A stretch of 64,000 bases of DNA from Solibacillus sp. FSL K6-1523. Lineage in GTDB: Bacteria > Bacillota > Bacilli > Bacillales_A > Planococcaceae. The stretch lies in the NCBI RefSeq assembly GCF_038005225.1, contig NZ_JBBOSU010000001.1, forward strand, positions 1,724,001 to 1,788,000, written 5' to 3'. A program made the position numbers and the translations under genes. The notes below the pieces were generated by a model. The model was not told where the DNA came from, ran no database searches, and worked only from the letters and a program-made list of their open reading frames with translations. Positions 47,436-56,687 of the stretch are shown here, in pieces. Each line of letters starts with the position of its first letter. Position 1 is the stretch's first letter.

Positions 47436-47768
47436 ATGAAAAATACATTAGAAGCTGTTACTTGTCAGACTGAAGAAGATGCTTCATGCCGAAAAAGTCA
47501 TCACCCTGAAAAAGTGAAAAAAGATTTATCTAATCGGTTAAATCGCATTGAAGGTCAAATTCGAGGCATTAAAGGCATGATTGAAAAGGATGTTTATTGT
47601 GATGATGTCATTACACAATTATCTGCTACTCAATCTGCTTTAAATAGTGTAGCGAAGATTTTACTAGAAGGGCACTTAAAGGGCTGTGTTGTCGATCGTT
47701 TGTCAGAAGGCGACGAGGTCGTGTTAGATGAATTACTCGTGACTATTCAGAAATTGATGAAGAAATAG
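47436..47768 (+). CDS. csoR: Copper-sensing repressor CsoR
   Basis: 110 residues with the CsoR Cu(I) triad Cys (DVYCDD), His and Cys (EGHLKGC), and the N-terminal CRKSHHPEKVKK. It heads the csoR-copZ-copA locus and has CsoR-type dyads upstream of itself (47385-47403) and upstream of copA (48110-48128). It releases DNA when Cu(I) binds, inducing copper export. GGAGGCG precedes the ATG. About 85% identical to the paralogue at 46466. Confidence 0.92.
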   Translation: MKNTLEAVTCQTEEDASCRKSHHPEKVKKDLSNRLNRIEGQIRGIKGMIEKDVYCDDVITQLSATQSALNSVAKILLEGHLKGCVVDRLSEGDEVVLDELLVTIQKLMKK

Positions 47769-47861
47769 TAAGTAAATTTCGAGCATAGAGGTATTTATAA
47801 ATTGTAACTACCTTTATTATAGTAAGAACAAATTAAAAACAAAAAAAGGGAGAGAAGAAAT

Positions 47862-48068
47862 ATGCAAAACGTAACATTAAATGTAGAAGGCATGTCTTGT
47901 GGGCATTGCGTGAAATCAGTAGAAGGTAGTGTTGGTGCACTAGCAGGCGTTAACGAAGTCAAAGTAAACTTAGCAGAAGGTTTAGTGGAAGTTGCTTTTA
48001 ATGAAGCACAAGTATCACTTGATCAAATTAAAGAAACAATTGATGAACAAGGTTTTGACGTAAAATAA
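47862..48068 (+). CDS. copZ: Copper chaperone CopZ
   Basis: 68 residues, a single HMA domain with the Cu(I) motif GMSCGHCVKSVEG and the fold pattern VTLNVEGM..VKVNLAEGLVEVAF..DEQGFDVK. It carries copper to CopA. GGGAGAG precedes the ATG. It is followed by a hairpin (48073-48100) that could lower read-through into copA, making chaperone more abundant than pump. Confidence 0.93.
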   Translation: MQNVTLNVEGMSCGHCVKSVEGSVGALAGVNEVKVNLAEGLVEVAFNEAQVSLDQIKETIDEQGFDVK

Positions 48069-48072
48069 TTTA

Positions 48073-48100
48073 AGGGTGCTCTTGTAGCACTCTATTCTTT
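48073..48100 (+). terminator. Hairpin between copZ and copA
   Basis: AGGGTGCT / AGCACTCT stem, CTTGT loop, then ATTCTTTT. Confidence 0.65.
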
Positions 48101-48109
48101 TCAAAAATA

Positions 48110-48128
48110 TATACCCCTATAAGGTATA
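48110..48128. promoter_or_regulatory. CsoR operator of copA
   Basis: TATACCCCTATAAGGTATA, close to the known CsoR box TATACCCC..GGGGTATA, 16 bases upstream of the copA start. It gives copA its own copper-inducible control. Confidence 0.8.
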
Positions 48129-48144
48129 AAGAGAGGTGGATAAC

Positions 48145-50556
48145 ATGAGTTTAAATCAAAAAGAAGTAAATTTACAAATTACAGGAATGACATGTGCGGC
48201 TTGTGCAACGCGTATTGAAAAGGGTTTAAATAAAATGGATGGTGTCGAGTTAGCGAGTGTCAACTTAGCACTGGAAAAATCCTCAATTAAATACGACTCG
48301 TCTAAACTAAGTGAAGCGGATTTTGAGAAAAAAATTGAAGCACTAGGCTATGGTATTGTGAAACAGAAGGCGGAATTCGATATTACGGGGATGACTTGTG
48401 CATCCTGTTCGGCACGTATTGAAAAAGGGTTAAATAAAATGGCGGGTGTTGCGAATGCGAATGTCAATTTAGCACTCGAAAAAGCAACAATAGAATTTAA
48501 TCCTTCAGAAGTAGCGATTGCGGACATTATCGCGAAAGTAGAGAAATTGGGTTTTGGAGCACACCAACAGCAAGATGAAAAAGAAACCGTGGACCATCGT
48601 GAGCAAGCGATTAAAAAACAGCAAAATAAATTTATTTTATCAGCGATACTTTCATTACCATTACTTTGGACGATGGTAGGGCATTTCTCATTCACATCAT
48701 TCATATATATGCCAGAGTTTTTAATGAATCCGTGGGTACAAATGATACTCGCAACCCCTGTGCAATTTATTATTGGGAAACAGTTTTACGTGAGTGCATA
48801 TAAAGCACTTCGCAATGGCAGTGCGAATATGGACGTTTTAGTTGTCATGGGAACATCCGCTGCTTATTTTTACAGTGTGTATCAAGCGATTATAACGGTG
48901 GGTGCTCATCATGAAGCTCACCTTTATTTTGAAACAAGTGCGGTACTAATTACATTAATCTTACTAGGTAAATTATTTGAAGCAAAGGCTAAAGGTCGTT
49001 CTTCAGAAGCAATTAAAAAATTAATGGGACTTCAAGCGAAAACAGCCATTGTCGTGCGTGATGGTATCGAAAAAGAAATTCCATTAGAAGAAGTTGTCAT
49101 TGGAGATATGATTTTAGTAAAACCAGGTGAAAAAATCCCGGTTGATGGTGAAGTATTAGAAGGAACAACAGCTGTGGATGAATCGATGCTGACAGGTGAA
49201 AGTTTACCAGTTGATAAAATTTCAGGTGACGTTTTATATGGTTCAACAATTAATAAAAATGGCTTTATTAAAATGACGGCAACGAAAGTAGGTCGTGATA
49301 CGGCGTTAGCTCAAATTATTAAAGTTGTGGAAGATGCACAAGGTTCTAAAGCGCCAATCCAGCGTTTAGCAGACCAAATTTCAGGCGTTTTCGTGCCGAT
49401 TGTTGTCGGCATCGCGGCGATTACGTTTTTAGTATGGATTTTATGGGTAACACCAGGTGATTTTACAAAGGCGCTTGAAGTGTTTATTGCGGTGTTAGTT
49501 ATTGCATGTCCATGTGCACTTGGTCTTGCTACTCCCACATCGATTATGGCAGGTTCTGGTCGCGCCGCTGAATTTGGCATTCTTTTCAAAGGCGGAGAGC
49601 ATTTAGAACAAACACAAAGTATTGATACAGTTGTTGTGGATAAAACAGGTACAGTCACACATGGTAAACCAGTATTAACAGATGTTGTTGTTGTAAATGG
49701 TGAAGAGGAAAAATTCTTATCACTTATTGGTGCAGCAGAGAAACAATCCGAGCACCCATTAGCAGAGGCAATTGTGGCAGGAATTGTAGACCGTGGTATC
49801 GAACTTGGCGACGTTCAATTTTTTGAGGCAATACCTGGATATGGTATACAGGCAACCGTTTCAGGCCAAGGCGTAGTCGTTGGTACACGAAAATTAATGG
49901 CCCAATATAATATTGATATAACAACCGTCCTGCCACAAATGGAAGAATTAGAACGCAACGGAAAAACAGCGATGCTTGCCGCAATTAATGGGCAGTATGC
50001 AGGTTTAGTCGCAGTTGCCGATACAGTGAAGGAAACATCGAGAGAAGCAATCAGTCGTCTACAAGAGATGGGAATCCACGTAATAATGATGACAGGTGAT
50101 AACGAACGTACAGCACAATACATCGGGGAACAAGTCGGTGTAGATGCAGTGATTGCGGAGGTTTTACCAGAGGGCAAGGCAGAAGAAGTGAAAAAACTGC
50201 AAGCACAAGGGAAAAAAGTGGCGATGGTTGGTGATGGAATAAATGATGCACCGGCACTCGCAACAGCCAATATCGGGATGGCGATAGGGACAGGAACAGA
50301 TATTGCGATGGAAGCCGCGGACATTACGTTAATTCGTGGTGATCTTAACAGTATTGCTGATGCTATTTTAATGAGCCGCAAAACGATGCGTAACATTAAA
50401 CAAAACCTATTTTGGGCATTTGCTTATAATACAATGGGTATTCCAATTGCAGCTGTAGGTTTATTGGCTCCATGGGTAGCGGGTGCTGCAATGGCATTCA
50501 GTTCTGTATCGGTCGTATTAAATGCGCTTCGATTACAACGTGTGAAATTAAAATAA
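48145..50556 (+). CDS. copA: Copper-exporting P1B-type ATPase
   Basis: About 803 residues. Two N-terminal HMA domains ([15 protein letters not shown] near 14; [15 protein letters not shown] near 82), eight membrane helices with the CPC transport motif ([13 protein letters not shown]), phosphorylation site [16 protein letters not shown] loop ([11 protein letters not shown]), ATP-binding HP in [10 protein letters not shown], and [10 protein letters not shown] / [12 protein letters not shown]. It exports Cu(I) from the cytosol. ATG at 48145 behind GAGAGGTGG; the slightly earlier GTG lies in the ribosome site. Confidence 0.95.
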   Translation: MSLNQKEVNLQITGMTCAACATRIEKGLNKMDGVELASVNLALEKSSIKYDSSKLSEADFEKKIEALGYGIVKQKAEFDITGMTCASCSARIEKGLNKMAGVANANVNLALEKATIEFNPSEVAIADIIAKVEKLGFGAHQQQDEKETVDHREQAIKKQQNKFILSAILSLPLLWTMVGHFSFTSFIYMPEFLMNPWVQMILATPVQFIIGKQFYVSAYKALRNGSANMDVLVVMGTSAAYFYSVYQAIITVGAHHEAHLYFETSAVLITLILLGKLFEAKAKGRSSEAIKKLMGLQAKTAIVVRDGIEKEIPLEEVVIGDMILVKPGEKIPVDGEVLEGTTAVDESMLTGESLPVDKISGDVLYGSTINKNGFIKMTATKVGRDTALAQIIKVVEDAQGSKAPIQRLADQISGVFVPIVVGIAAITFLVWILWVTPGDFTKALEVFIAVLVIACPCALGLATPTSIMAGSGRAAEFGILFKGGEHLEQTQSIDTVVVDKTGTVTHGKPVLTDVVVVNGEEEKFLSLIGAAEKQSEHPLAEAIVAGIVDRGIELGDVQFFEAIPGYGIQATVSGQGVVVGTRKLMAQYNIDITTVLPQMEELERNGKTAMLAAINGQYAGLVAVADTVKETSREAISRLQEMGIHVIMMTGDNERTAQYIGEQVGVDAVIAEVLPEGKAEEVKKLQAQGKKVAMVGDGINDAPALATANIGMAIGTGTDIAMEAADITLIRGDLNSIADAILMSRKTMRNIKQNLFWAFAYNTMGIPIAAVGLLAPWVAGAAMAFSSVSVVLNALRLQRVKLK

Positions 50557-50732
50557 TATATTGAAAATTACTGCTGTGCCGAAATGATTTCATTTTAGCG
50601 CAGCATATTTAATTTGTGGATAAAGGGAAAATTGTATCTAAATGTAGAATGCATAATATCATACTCAATAGTTATGACTGTACGTGATAAACTTTAAATT
50701 ATCTTATGTACCTTAATCTTAAAAGCAAATGA

Positions 50733-50775
50733 AGCTGACGTAAAAGACTCATAAAGGAATCTTTTAGCATCAGCT
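50733..50775. terminator. Bidirectional terminator
   Basis: AGCTGACGTAAAAGA / TCTTTTAGCATCAGCT stem with a small mismatch, 17 bases from the stop of the minus-strand 113-residue gene and 180 bases after copA. Confidence 0.75.
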
Positions 50776-50791
50776 CCGGGTTTTATAGCAT

Positions 50792-51133
50792 TTACTTAAT
50801 GTGTAATTCTACCATAGAGGGATTTTTGCTGTTTTTAGAAATTTTAATACCTGAGCTGCCCATTTTTTGAGTAATCTCAAAAACTACAGAACCCTTTACA
50901 TTTGACACGTCAATTCTATAGATCTGCTCTGATTCAGGCTCAAGTGAATCTATAAGTGTAGGTTGGTCATCTACATAAACAGGCAATAATTCTTTTGTTG
51001 GTGAATTTTTACTATATGCATTTATGGTAATTTGACGACTAAGTTTTTGGTTCATATTTTTAACCTTCACATATAGGCTATTGCTATCTTCCTCTGTAGG
51101 AATTGTACAGCGTGAGACAGTTGTGTTTGACAT
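50792..51133 (-). CDS. Unrecognised small beta-rich protein
   Basis: 113 residues, no signal peptide or membrane helix. The pattern of alternating hydrophobic strands (SLYVKVKNMN, RQITINAYS, LLPVYVDDQPTLIDSL, QIYRIDVSNVKGSVVFEITQKM, GIKISKN, SMVELHIK) suggests an Ig-like or jelly-roll beta sandwich. AGGAGGC precedes the ATG. It lies 26 bases after the stop of the giant Asp-rich repeat protein on the same strand, so it is probably co-transcribed and a functional partner. Not identified. Confidence 0.75.
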   Translation of the reverse strand: MSNTTVSRCTIPTEEDSNSLYVKVKNMNQKLSRQITINAYSKNSPTKELLPVYVDDQPTLIDSLEPESEQIYRIDVSNVKGSVVFEITQKMGSSGIKISKNSKNPSMVELHIK

Positions 51134-51159
51134 GAAGCCTCCTCCAATCCTTCTAGTTT

Positions 51160-54075
51160 TTAATCTTTTTTAAGAGATTTAATAGCATCAAGTATAGCTT
51201 TGCGATTACTATTTTCTCCTTGTAACAAATCATTCAACATAATAGTGAATTTTGAAAGTAGTTCTTCTTTATTATCTGTATTCTTACTCATTAAGCTCTC
51301 CATCATAATAAGTGTAGATAGTGTCATAGCCATATACCCTGCACTATTATCGGTTACGTTAATAACGGTATTGTTTCCGTTAGTGAAGGTATTGTGTCCA
51401 GCGTCAGCGGTAGCATTAGCATCGGCAGTGGAATCGACGTCAGCATTAGCATCTGCATCAGCAGTAGAGTTAGAGTCCGCGTCAGCAGTAGAATCGGCAT
51501 CAGCAGTAGAGTCAGCGTCAGCAGTAGAGTCAGCGTCAGCAGTAGAATTCGCGTCAGCAGTAGAGTCAGCGTCAGCAGTAGCATCTGCGTCAGCAGTAGA
51601 ATCTGCGTCAGCAGTAGAATCGGCATCAGCAGTAGAATCAGCGTCAGCAGTAGCATCTGCGTCAGCAGTAGAGTCCGCATCAGCAGTAGAATCAGCATCG
51701 GCAGTAGAGTTAGAGTCCGCATCAGCAGTAGCGGTAGCATCTGCGTCTACGTTAGAGTCAACGTCAGCAGTAGAGTTGGAATCGGCAGTAGAGTCCGCGT
51801 CAGCAGTAGAATCCGCATCGGCATTAGCGTCAGCAGTAGAATCGGCATCAGCAGTAGAATCCGCGTCAGCAGTAGAGTTAGAGTCCGCATCAGCAGTAGC
51901 ATCTGCGTCGGCAGTAGCGTCCGCGTCAGCAGTAGAATCAGCATCAGCAGTAGAATCGGCATCAGCAGTAGAATCTGCGTCAGCAGTAGAATCGGCATCG
52001 GCAGTAGAATCAGCGTCAGCAGTAGAGTCAGCGTCAGCAGTAGCATCTGCGTCAGCAGTAGAGTCCGCATCAGCAGTAGCGGTAGCATCTGCGTCTACGT
52101 TAGAGTCAACGTCAGCAGTAGAGTTGGAATCGGCAGTAGAGTCCGCGTCAGCAGTAGAATCGGCATCAGCAGTAGAATCCGCGTCAGCAGTAGAGTTAGA
52201 GTCCGCATCAGCAGTAGCGTCCGCGTCAGCAGTAGAATCAGCATCAGCAGTAGAATCGGCATCAGCAGTAGCATCAGCGTCGGCAGTAGAATCAGCGTCC
52301 GCAGTAGCGTCAGCGTCCGCAGTAGCATCGGCATCAGCAGTAGAATCCGCGTCGGCAGTAGAGTTAGAGTCCGCAGTAGCATCCGCGTCTACGTTAGAGT
52401 CAACGTCGGCAGTAGAGTTAGAGTCAGCGTCAGCGGTAGAATCCGCATCGGCATTAGCGTCAGCGTCGGCAGTAGAGTTAGAGTCCGCAGTAGCATCCGC
52501 GTCTACGTTAGAGTCAACGTCGGCAGGAGTAGAGTCAGCGGTAGAGTCGGCATTAGCGTCCCGCACGTCGGCAGTAGAGTTAGATCGGCAGTCCGCAGTA
52601 GAATCAGCATCGGCATTAGCGTCCGCGTCAGCAGTAGAGTTAGAGTCCGCAGTAGCATCCGCGTCTACGTTAGAGTCAACGTCGGCGGTAGAGTTAGAGT
52701 CGGCATTAGCGTCCGCATCGGCAGTAGAGTCCGCGTCAGCAGTAGAATCCGCATCGGCATTAGCGTCCGCGTCAGCAGTAGAGTTAGAGTCCGCAGTAGC
52801 ATCGGCATCGGCAGTAGAATCAGCGTCAGCAGTAGAATCTGCGTCAGCAGTAGCATCTGCGTCAGCAGTAGAATCAGCGTCAGCAGTAGAGTCCGCATCG
52901 GCAGAGTCCGCATCGGCAGTAGAGTCCGCATCGGCAGTAGCATCGGCATCGGCAGTAGAATCAGCGTCAGCAGTAGAATCAGCGTCAGCAGTAGAGTCCG
53001 CATTAGCAGTAGCATCAGCGTCAGCAGTAGAATCAGCGTCAGCAGTAGAATCAGCGTCGGCAGTAGAATCTGCGTCAGCAGTAGAATCAGCGTCAGCAGT
53101 AGAGTCCGCGTCAGCAGTAGCATCTGCGTCAGCAGTAGAGTCCGCGTCGGCATTAGCGTCCGCATCAGCAGTAGAGTCCGCGTCAGCAGTAGCATCGGCA
53201 TCAGCAGTAGAGTCGGCGTCGGCAGTAGAGTCCGCGTCAGCAGTAGCATCGGCATCGGCAGTAGAATCCGCGTCGGCAGTAGCATCGGCATCGGCAGTAG
53301 AGTCCGCGTCGGCAGTAGAGTCGGCGTCGGCAGTAGAGTCCGCGTCAGCAGTAGCATCGGCATCAGCAGTAGAGTCGGCGTCGGCAGTAGCATCGGCATC
53401 GGCAGTAGCGTCCGCGTCAGCAGTAGCATCGGCATCGGCAGTAGAATCCGCGTCGGCAGTAGCATCGGCGTCAGCAGTAGCATCGGCATCGGCAGTAGAG
53501 TCCGCGTCAGCAGTAGAGTTAGAGTCAGCAGTAGCATCGGCATCGGCAGTAGAATCCGCGTCCGCAGTAGAGTCGGCGTCGGCATTAGCGTCCGCATCGG
53601 CAGTAGAATCCGCGTCAGCAGTAGCATCGGCATCGGCAGTAGAGTTAGAGTCCGCAGTAGAATCAGCGTCGGCATTAGCGTCCGCATCAGCAGTAGAGTC
53701 AGCGTCCGCAGTAGAATCCGCATCGGCAGTAGAGTCGGCGTCGGCATTAGCGTCCGCATCAGCAGTAGAGTTAGAGTCAGCAGTAGCATCCGCGTCTACG
53801 TTAGAGTCAACGTCGGCAGTAGAGTTAGAGTCCGCAGTAGAATCCGCGTCAGCAGTAGAGTCGGCATCAGCAGTAGAGTCAGCGTCCGCAGTAGAGTTAG
53901 AGTCAGCAGTAGCATCGGCATCGGCAGTAGCGTCCGCATCCGCAGTAGCGTCAGATGATAAGCCCCGGTTTAAATCTTCCTCATTTCCCCAGGGGTTCCA
54001 AGCGTTACATCGCTTGCAACTTCTACTATTTTCATTACACTCGTAATTACAATGTTTACATTTCTTACTTTCCAT
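51160..54075 (-). CDS. Giant acidic hexapeptide-repeat protein with Cys-rich N-terminus
   Basis: 971 residues in three parts. Residues 1-30 hold a zinc-ribbon-like cluster (CKHCNYECNENSRSCKRCN). About 41-890 consist almost wholly of the hexapeptide [TN]AD-A/S-D-A/S (for example STADAD, ATADAD), with interspersed SNSTADVDSNVDADATA super-units; roughly every second or third residue is Asp. About 890-971 form a unique tail (GHNTFTNGNNTVINVTDN, then a helix-forming YMAMTLSTLIMMESLM and a charged end). There is no signal peptide, membrane anchor or LPxTG. The ribosome site is GAAAGGAG. Suggested uses are calcium binding, a surface or spore-coat fibre, or a nucleic-acid mimic; none is shown. The downstream 113-residue gene is a likely partner. 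Confidence 0.85.
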   Translation of the reverse strand: MESKKCKHCNYECNENSRSCKRCNAWNPWGNEEDLNRGLSSDATADADATADADATADSNSTADADSTADADSTADADSTADSNSTADVDSNVDADATADSNSTADADANADADSTADADSTADADSTADADANADADSTADSNSTADADATADADSTADADANADADSTADADSTADADATADSNSTADADSTADADATADADATADADSTADADATADADATADADATADADSTADADATADADSTADADSTADADSTADADATADADSTADADATADADSTADADSTADADATADADSTADADANADADSTADADATADADSTADADSTADADSTADADSTADADSTADADATANADSTADADSTADADSTADADATADADSTADADSADADSTADADSTADADATADADSTADADSTADADATADSNSTADADANADADSTADADSTADADANADSNSTADVDSNVDADATADSNSTADADANADADSTADCRSNSTADVRDANADSTADSTPADVDSNVDADATADSNSTADADANADADSTADADSNSTADVDSNVDADATADSNSTADADSTADADATADADATADADSTADADATADADSTADADSTADADATADADSNSTADADSTADADSTADADSTADSNSTADVDSNVDADATATADADSTADADATADADSTADADSTADADSTADADSTADADSTADADSTADADATADADATADADSNSTADADSTADADSTADANADADSTADADSTADSNSTADVDSNVDADATATADADSNSTADADSTADADSTADADATADADSTADADSTADADSTADADATADADSTADANSTADADSTADADSTADADSTADADSNSTADADANADVDSTADANATADAGHNTFTNGNNTVINVTDNSAGYMAMTLSTLIMMESLMSKNTDNKEELLSKFTIMLNDLLQGENSNRKAILDAIKSLKKD
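51396..53953. repeat. 18-bp coding tandem repeat, about 140 units
   Basis: The minus-strand unit is GACTCTACTGCTGACGCN and variants (Asp-Ser-Thr-Ala-Asp-Ala), repeated over 2.55 kb with scattered third-position changes. Because the unit is a multiple of three and stop-free in several frames, the opposite strand is also open for 948 codons. An irregular patch near 52525-52600 contains small indels that cancel out. Confidence 0.9.
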
Positions 54076-54652
54076 CTAGTAGTTTCTCCTTTCTAAAATA
54101 ATTTTCAAGCAAATATAAAATTACTTGACTGTATAGAGTATGACTTTCTAAATTATTGTTCTAGTTGATTTGACTATACTAATAAATTATTCGTTTAGAG
54201 TTTAAAAATCTATTACCACCACCTTTGAAACTGTAGTGGTGACGTATGGTTAAAAGTCATGCCTATTCAATTAACCTGTCAGTTAGTTGAATAAGTAATA
54301 AGATTCGCTCTAAAAGATATCGATCTTACAATTGCCATAGTCTTCTCCTCTACAGAAATTACTATAATTACCTAAATACCTTGGTTAACTGTGATAGAAC
54401 CTCCTTTCTACAATCTATACTATGAATAGTTATGTATTAGAGAGGTGTTACTTATCCTATTAAGTAGTATATTTTGTTTGTAAATTATCAAAGTATATTA
54501 ATCTAACTTTGCAAATTGAATTGATGTAAAAATTTCTAAAATATAAGGAAGTTGAAAATAGGGAGCCAATAAGAACATAAAGGTATGTACTAGGTGTTAT
54601 TAATACTCTCGAGTTTCTTCAAGAATTTTAAAATAAAGTTTTATCATTTTCC
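54076..54652. other. 577-bp non-coding interval
   Basis: No coding frame supported. AT-rich, with two dyads: CACCAC / GTGGTG (about 54217-54242), and TATTCAA.TAAC / GTTA.TTGAATA (about 54267-54297). They may be promoter or terminator elements of the repeat-protein gene. The right end is the flank of the second tnpB element. Confidence 0.5.
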
Positions 54653-54801
54653 GACAGAAGACTCCACTTCAAGGTATGTGCAGGGCATAGCCCAATAAGT
54701 AAGTGGGAGATGAATGTCGGTTGGCGGTAGCCTAAGTTTCTCACTTAAACTTGCGAACGTACATTCTAATCGGTAAAATAAAAGAAGAGGAGGTGAACAA
54801 T

Positions 54802-56132
54802 ATGTCAAAGAAGAAAGCCGTTAAAGTGTTACGCAAAAAGAAGAAAATCGACAACATTCAACGTTTCACGCAAAAACAAAACATCGGAAGGTCTCAATTG
54901 ACAGCGAAAGAGTTTCGTTTGCTCAAACGAATGACGCACAGCTCTAAAGCATTGAGAAATGTTGGGTTATATACAATCAAGCAAAGCTTCTTAAATGAAA
55001 ATCGAATGGCAACTACGAAGGAAATAGACGTTGCGAAGAAACAGGACATCAACTATTGGGGCATCCAATCGAACTCTGTACAGGCGATTCGCAGAACATT
55101 ACTAAGCGAGGCCAAAAGCTTTTTCAAAGCGCTCGAAACGTGGAAAAAAGAACCGAGCAAGTTTACGGGTCGGCCACAGTTTCCGAATTATTCAAGGTCA
55201 ATGGAAAAACGGATCATTGAAATCTACCAAGTTCCGAAAATAGACAAAGATGGGTATTGGTTGATTCCGATGAGTGTTGAGTTTCGAAAGCGTTTTGGCT
55301 CGATTAAGATTCGAATGCCTAAAAACTTATTGCACAGGAAAATCTCTTACATTGAAATCGTACCGAAGCAAAATGGTCGGTTCTTTGAGGTGCATTACAC
55401 GTATGAAGTGCAAGCAACTCAAATGAAACAGCAACCTACGACAACGAAAAATGCGTTAAGTTGCGATTTAGGTGTAGATCGATTGATAAGTTGTGCAACG
55501 AATGTTGGCGATACATTCTTAATTAATGGGAAGAAGTTGAAATCCATTAACCAATACTTTAACAAGGCGATTAGTGAACTTCAACAGCAGAATATTGAAA
55601 ACGGTATTTCTAAGCGGGTTGTCACAAATCAAATAGCTAAACTATGGATGAAGCGAAACAATCAGATAAACGGGTACATTTCCCAAGCTGTTGGCTTACT
55701 CTTCAAGAAAGTCAAAGAGTTGAATGTTGATACGATTATTGTCGGGTATAACGAAGGGTGGAAGCAAAATAGCAATCTAGGTAAAAAGAATAACCAACAC
55801 TTTGTTCAAATACCGTTCAACAAATTGATGAGCGCCATCGAAAACAAGTGTTTAAAGGAGGGCATCCGCTTTGTCAAACAGGAAGAAAGCTACACATCGA
55901 AGTCAGCTTCCTTGATAAGGATGAGCTGCCTGTCTGGTCCTCTGACGACAAGAGAAAGTATGTATTTAGTGGAAAACGAGTGAACCGTGGGCAATACCAA
56001 GCGCTATCAGGAGAATGTATCCATGCCGACATCAACGCAGCTATTCAATATTTTGAGGAAATCAGACATCATGGACCTGGACGAGCATCTAGAAGTCAGA
56101 AATCCGTTCGTACTCGAAGTTCAAAAACGTAA
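54802..56132 (+). pseudogene. tnpB: TnpB (finger-less type), one-base frameshift
   Basis: From the ATG at 54802 (behind GAGGAGGTGA) the frame covers the N-terminal domain, RuvC-I Asp (LSCDLGVDRLISCATNVG) and RuvC-II Glu (IIVGYNEGWKQN), then goes out of frame after ESYTSK near 55903-55905 and stops at 55983. The other frame continues correctly from SFLDKDELPVW through KRKYVFSGKRVNRGQYQ to RuvC-III (HADINAAIQYF) and ends at 56132. One missing base explains it; the repaired protein would be about 443 residues. No CxxC zinc finger is present, so it is a different branch from the TnpB at 18686. Probably inactive unless frameshifting is used. Confidence 0.85.
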
Positions 56133-56435
56133 AACCGTTGCTTAGGCACGGTCTAGTGGGTGCGTCAACCATCCTTGTGTACTCGACTTGTCGGGGCTTG
56201 TAGCACACGCCAGCAACGCTGAGTGGTGGCTTCTTTCGCAGGAAAGAACTGCTCTTTTTCGGAAGGGTGGTGCAAGTGGGCAAGCGATCATTCATCGCCA
56301 AGCCCAACCAAAAACAGTATTTGGGGAGCGTCTTTTGGATGCTTGTCACACAGAACGTCAAATTGGGCAAGGAAGACCTGTGTGATAAACTCAAGCCCCC
56401 ACTGAAAAGCTTCATCTCAGTGGGGGTATGTTGAC
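56127..56435 (+). ncRNA. Candidate omega RNA / right end
   Basis: The tnpB 3' end and right end make the guide RNA scaffold in IS605-family elements. Here 56127-56202 is identical over 76 bases to the right end of the miniature element at 4869-4944, while flanking parts have diverged. The 3' part folds into a hairpin (CCCCCACTGA / CTCAGTGGGGG, 56396-56426) just before the boundary. The guide would come from bases after 56435. Confidence 0.6.
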
Positions 56436-56441
56436 AAACAA

Positions 56442-56609
56442 CAAGAATTATCTACGGATATGACATTAATCCCACAATTAACGTATTCAACGGATCATCC
56501 AGGTTCTTCAATGCCAGCGATTCGTTTGGCGTTTGAAGTGACGGAATGATTTGAAAAAGGGGATTCATTGAACGGGGAACAAGTGCATTTTAGCCCTTTC
56601 ATGAAATAA
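56442..56609 (+). pseudogene. C-terminal relic of an unknown gene
   Basis: The frame reads QELSTDMTLIPQLTYSTDHP, continues GSSMPAIRLAFEVTE, meets an in-frame TGA, and continues FEKGDSLNGEQVHFSPFMK to a TAA. It ends just before a good terminator, as a real gene would. The N-terminal part was lost where the tnpB element sits. Not recognised. Confidence 0.5.
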
Positions 56610-56618
56610 TTAAAAAAG

Positions 56619-56655
56619 CCGATTTGTCTCACGATTAGTGACAAATCGGTTTTTT
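56619..56655 (+). terminator. Rho-independent terminator
   Basis: CCGATTTGTC / GACAAATCGG perfect stem followed by TTTTTT. It separates the relic gene from the CRISPR array. Confidence 0.85.
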
Positions 56656-56687
56656 CTATGGAATGCGTCTGTCTGTAGTAAAAATAG

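Larger units (their letters stand above)
54653..56435 (+). mobile_element. IS605/IS1341-type element with frameshifted tnpB
   Basis: The left end at 54653-54767 (GACAGAAGACTCC...) is about 90% identical to the left end of the 18.5-kb element and can form the same hairpin. The right end finishes CAGTGGGGGTATGTTGAC and shares its core with the miniature element at 4719-5152. No tnpA. Internal tnpB is disrupted by a frameshift. Termini are approximate. Confidence 0.82.

Noticed and set aside
51354-53958. Several Leu-rich or Ser/Arg-rich frames in other registers of the same repeat
   Set aside because: Frame shadows of the 18-bp repeat.
51200-54046. 948-codon open frame on the plus strand across the repeat gene
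   Set aside because: It exists only because the 18-bp repeat lacks stops on both strands; there is no ribosome site and the flanks do not form a sensible protein, whereas the minus-strand frame has a structured head and tail.
56122-56435. 60-65-codon plus-strand frames and a 108-codon minus-strand frame
   Set aside because: They overlap the right end and omega-RNA region of the tnpB element and show no protein-like conservation.
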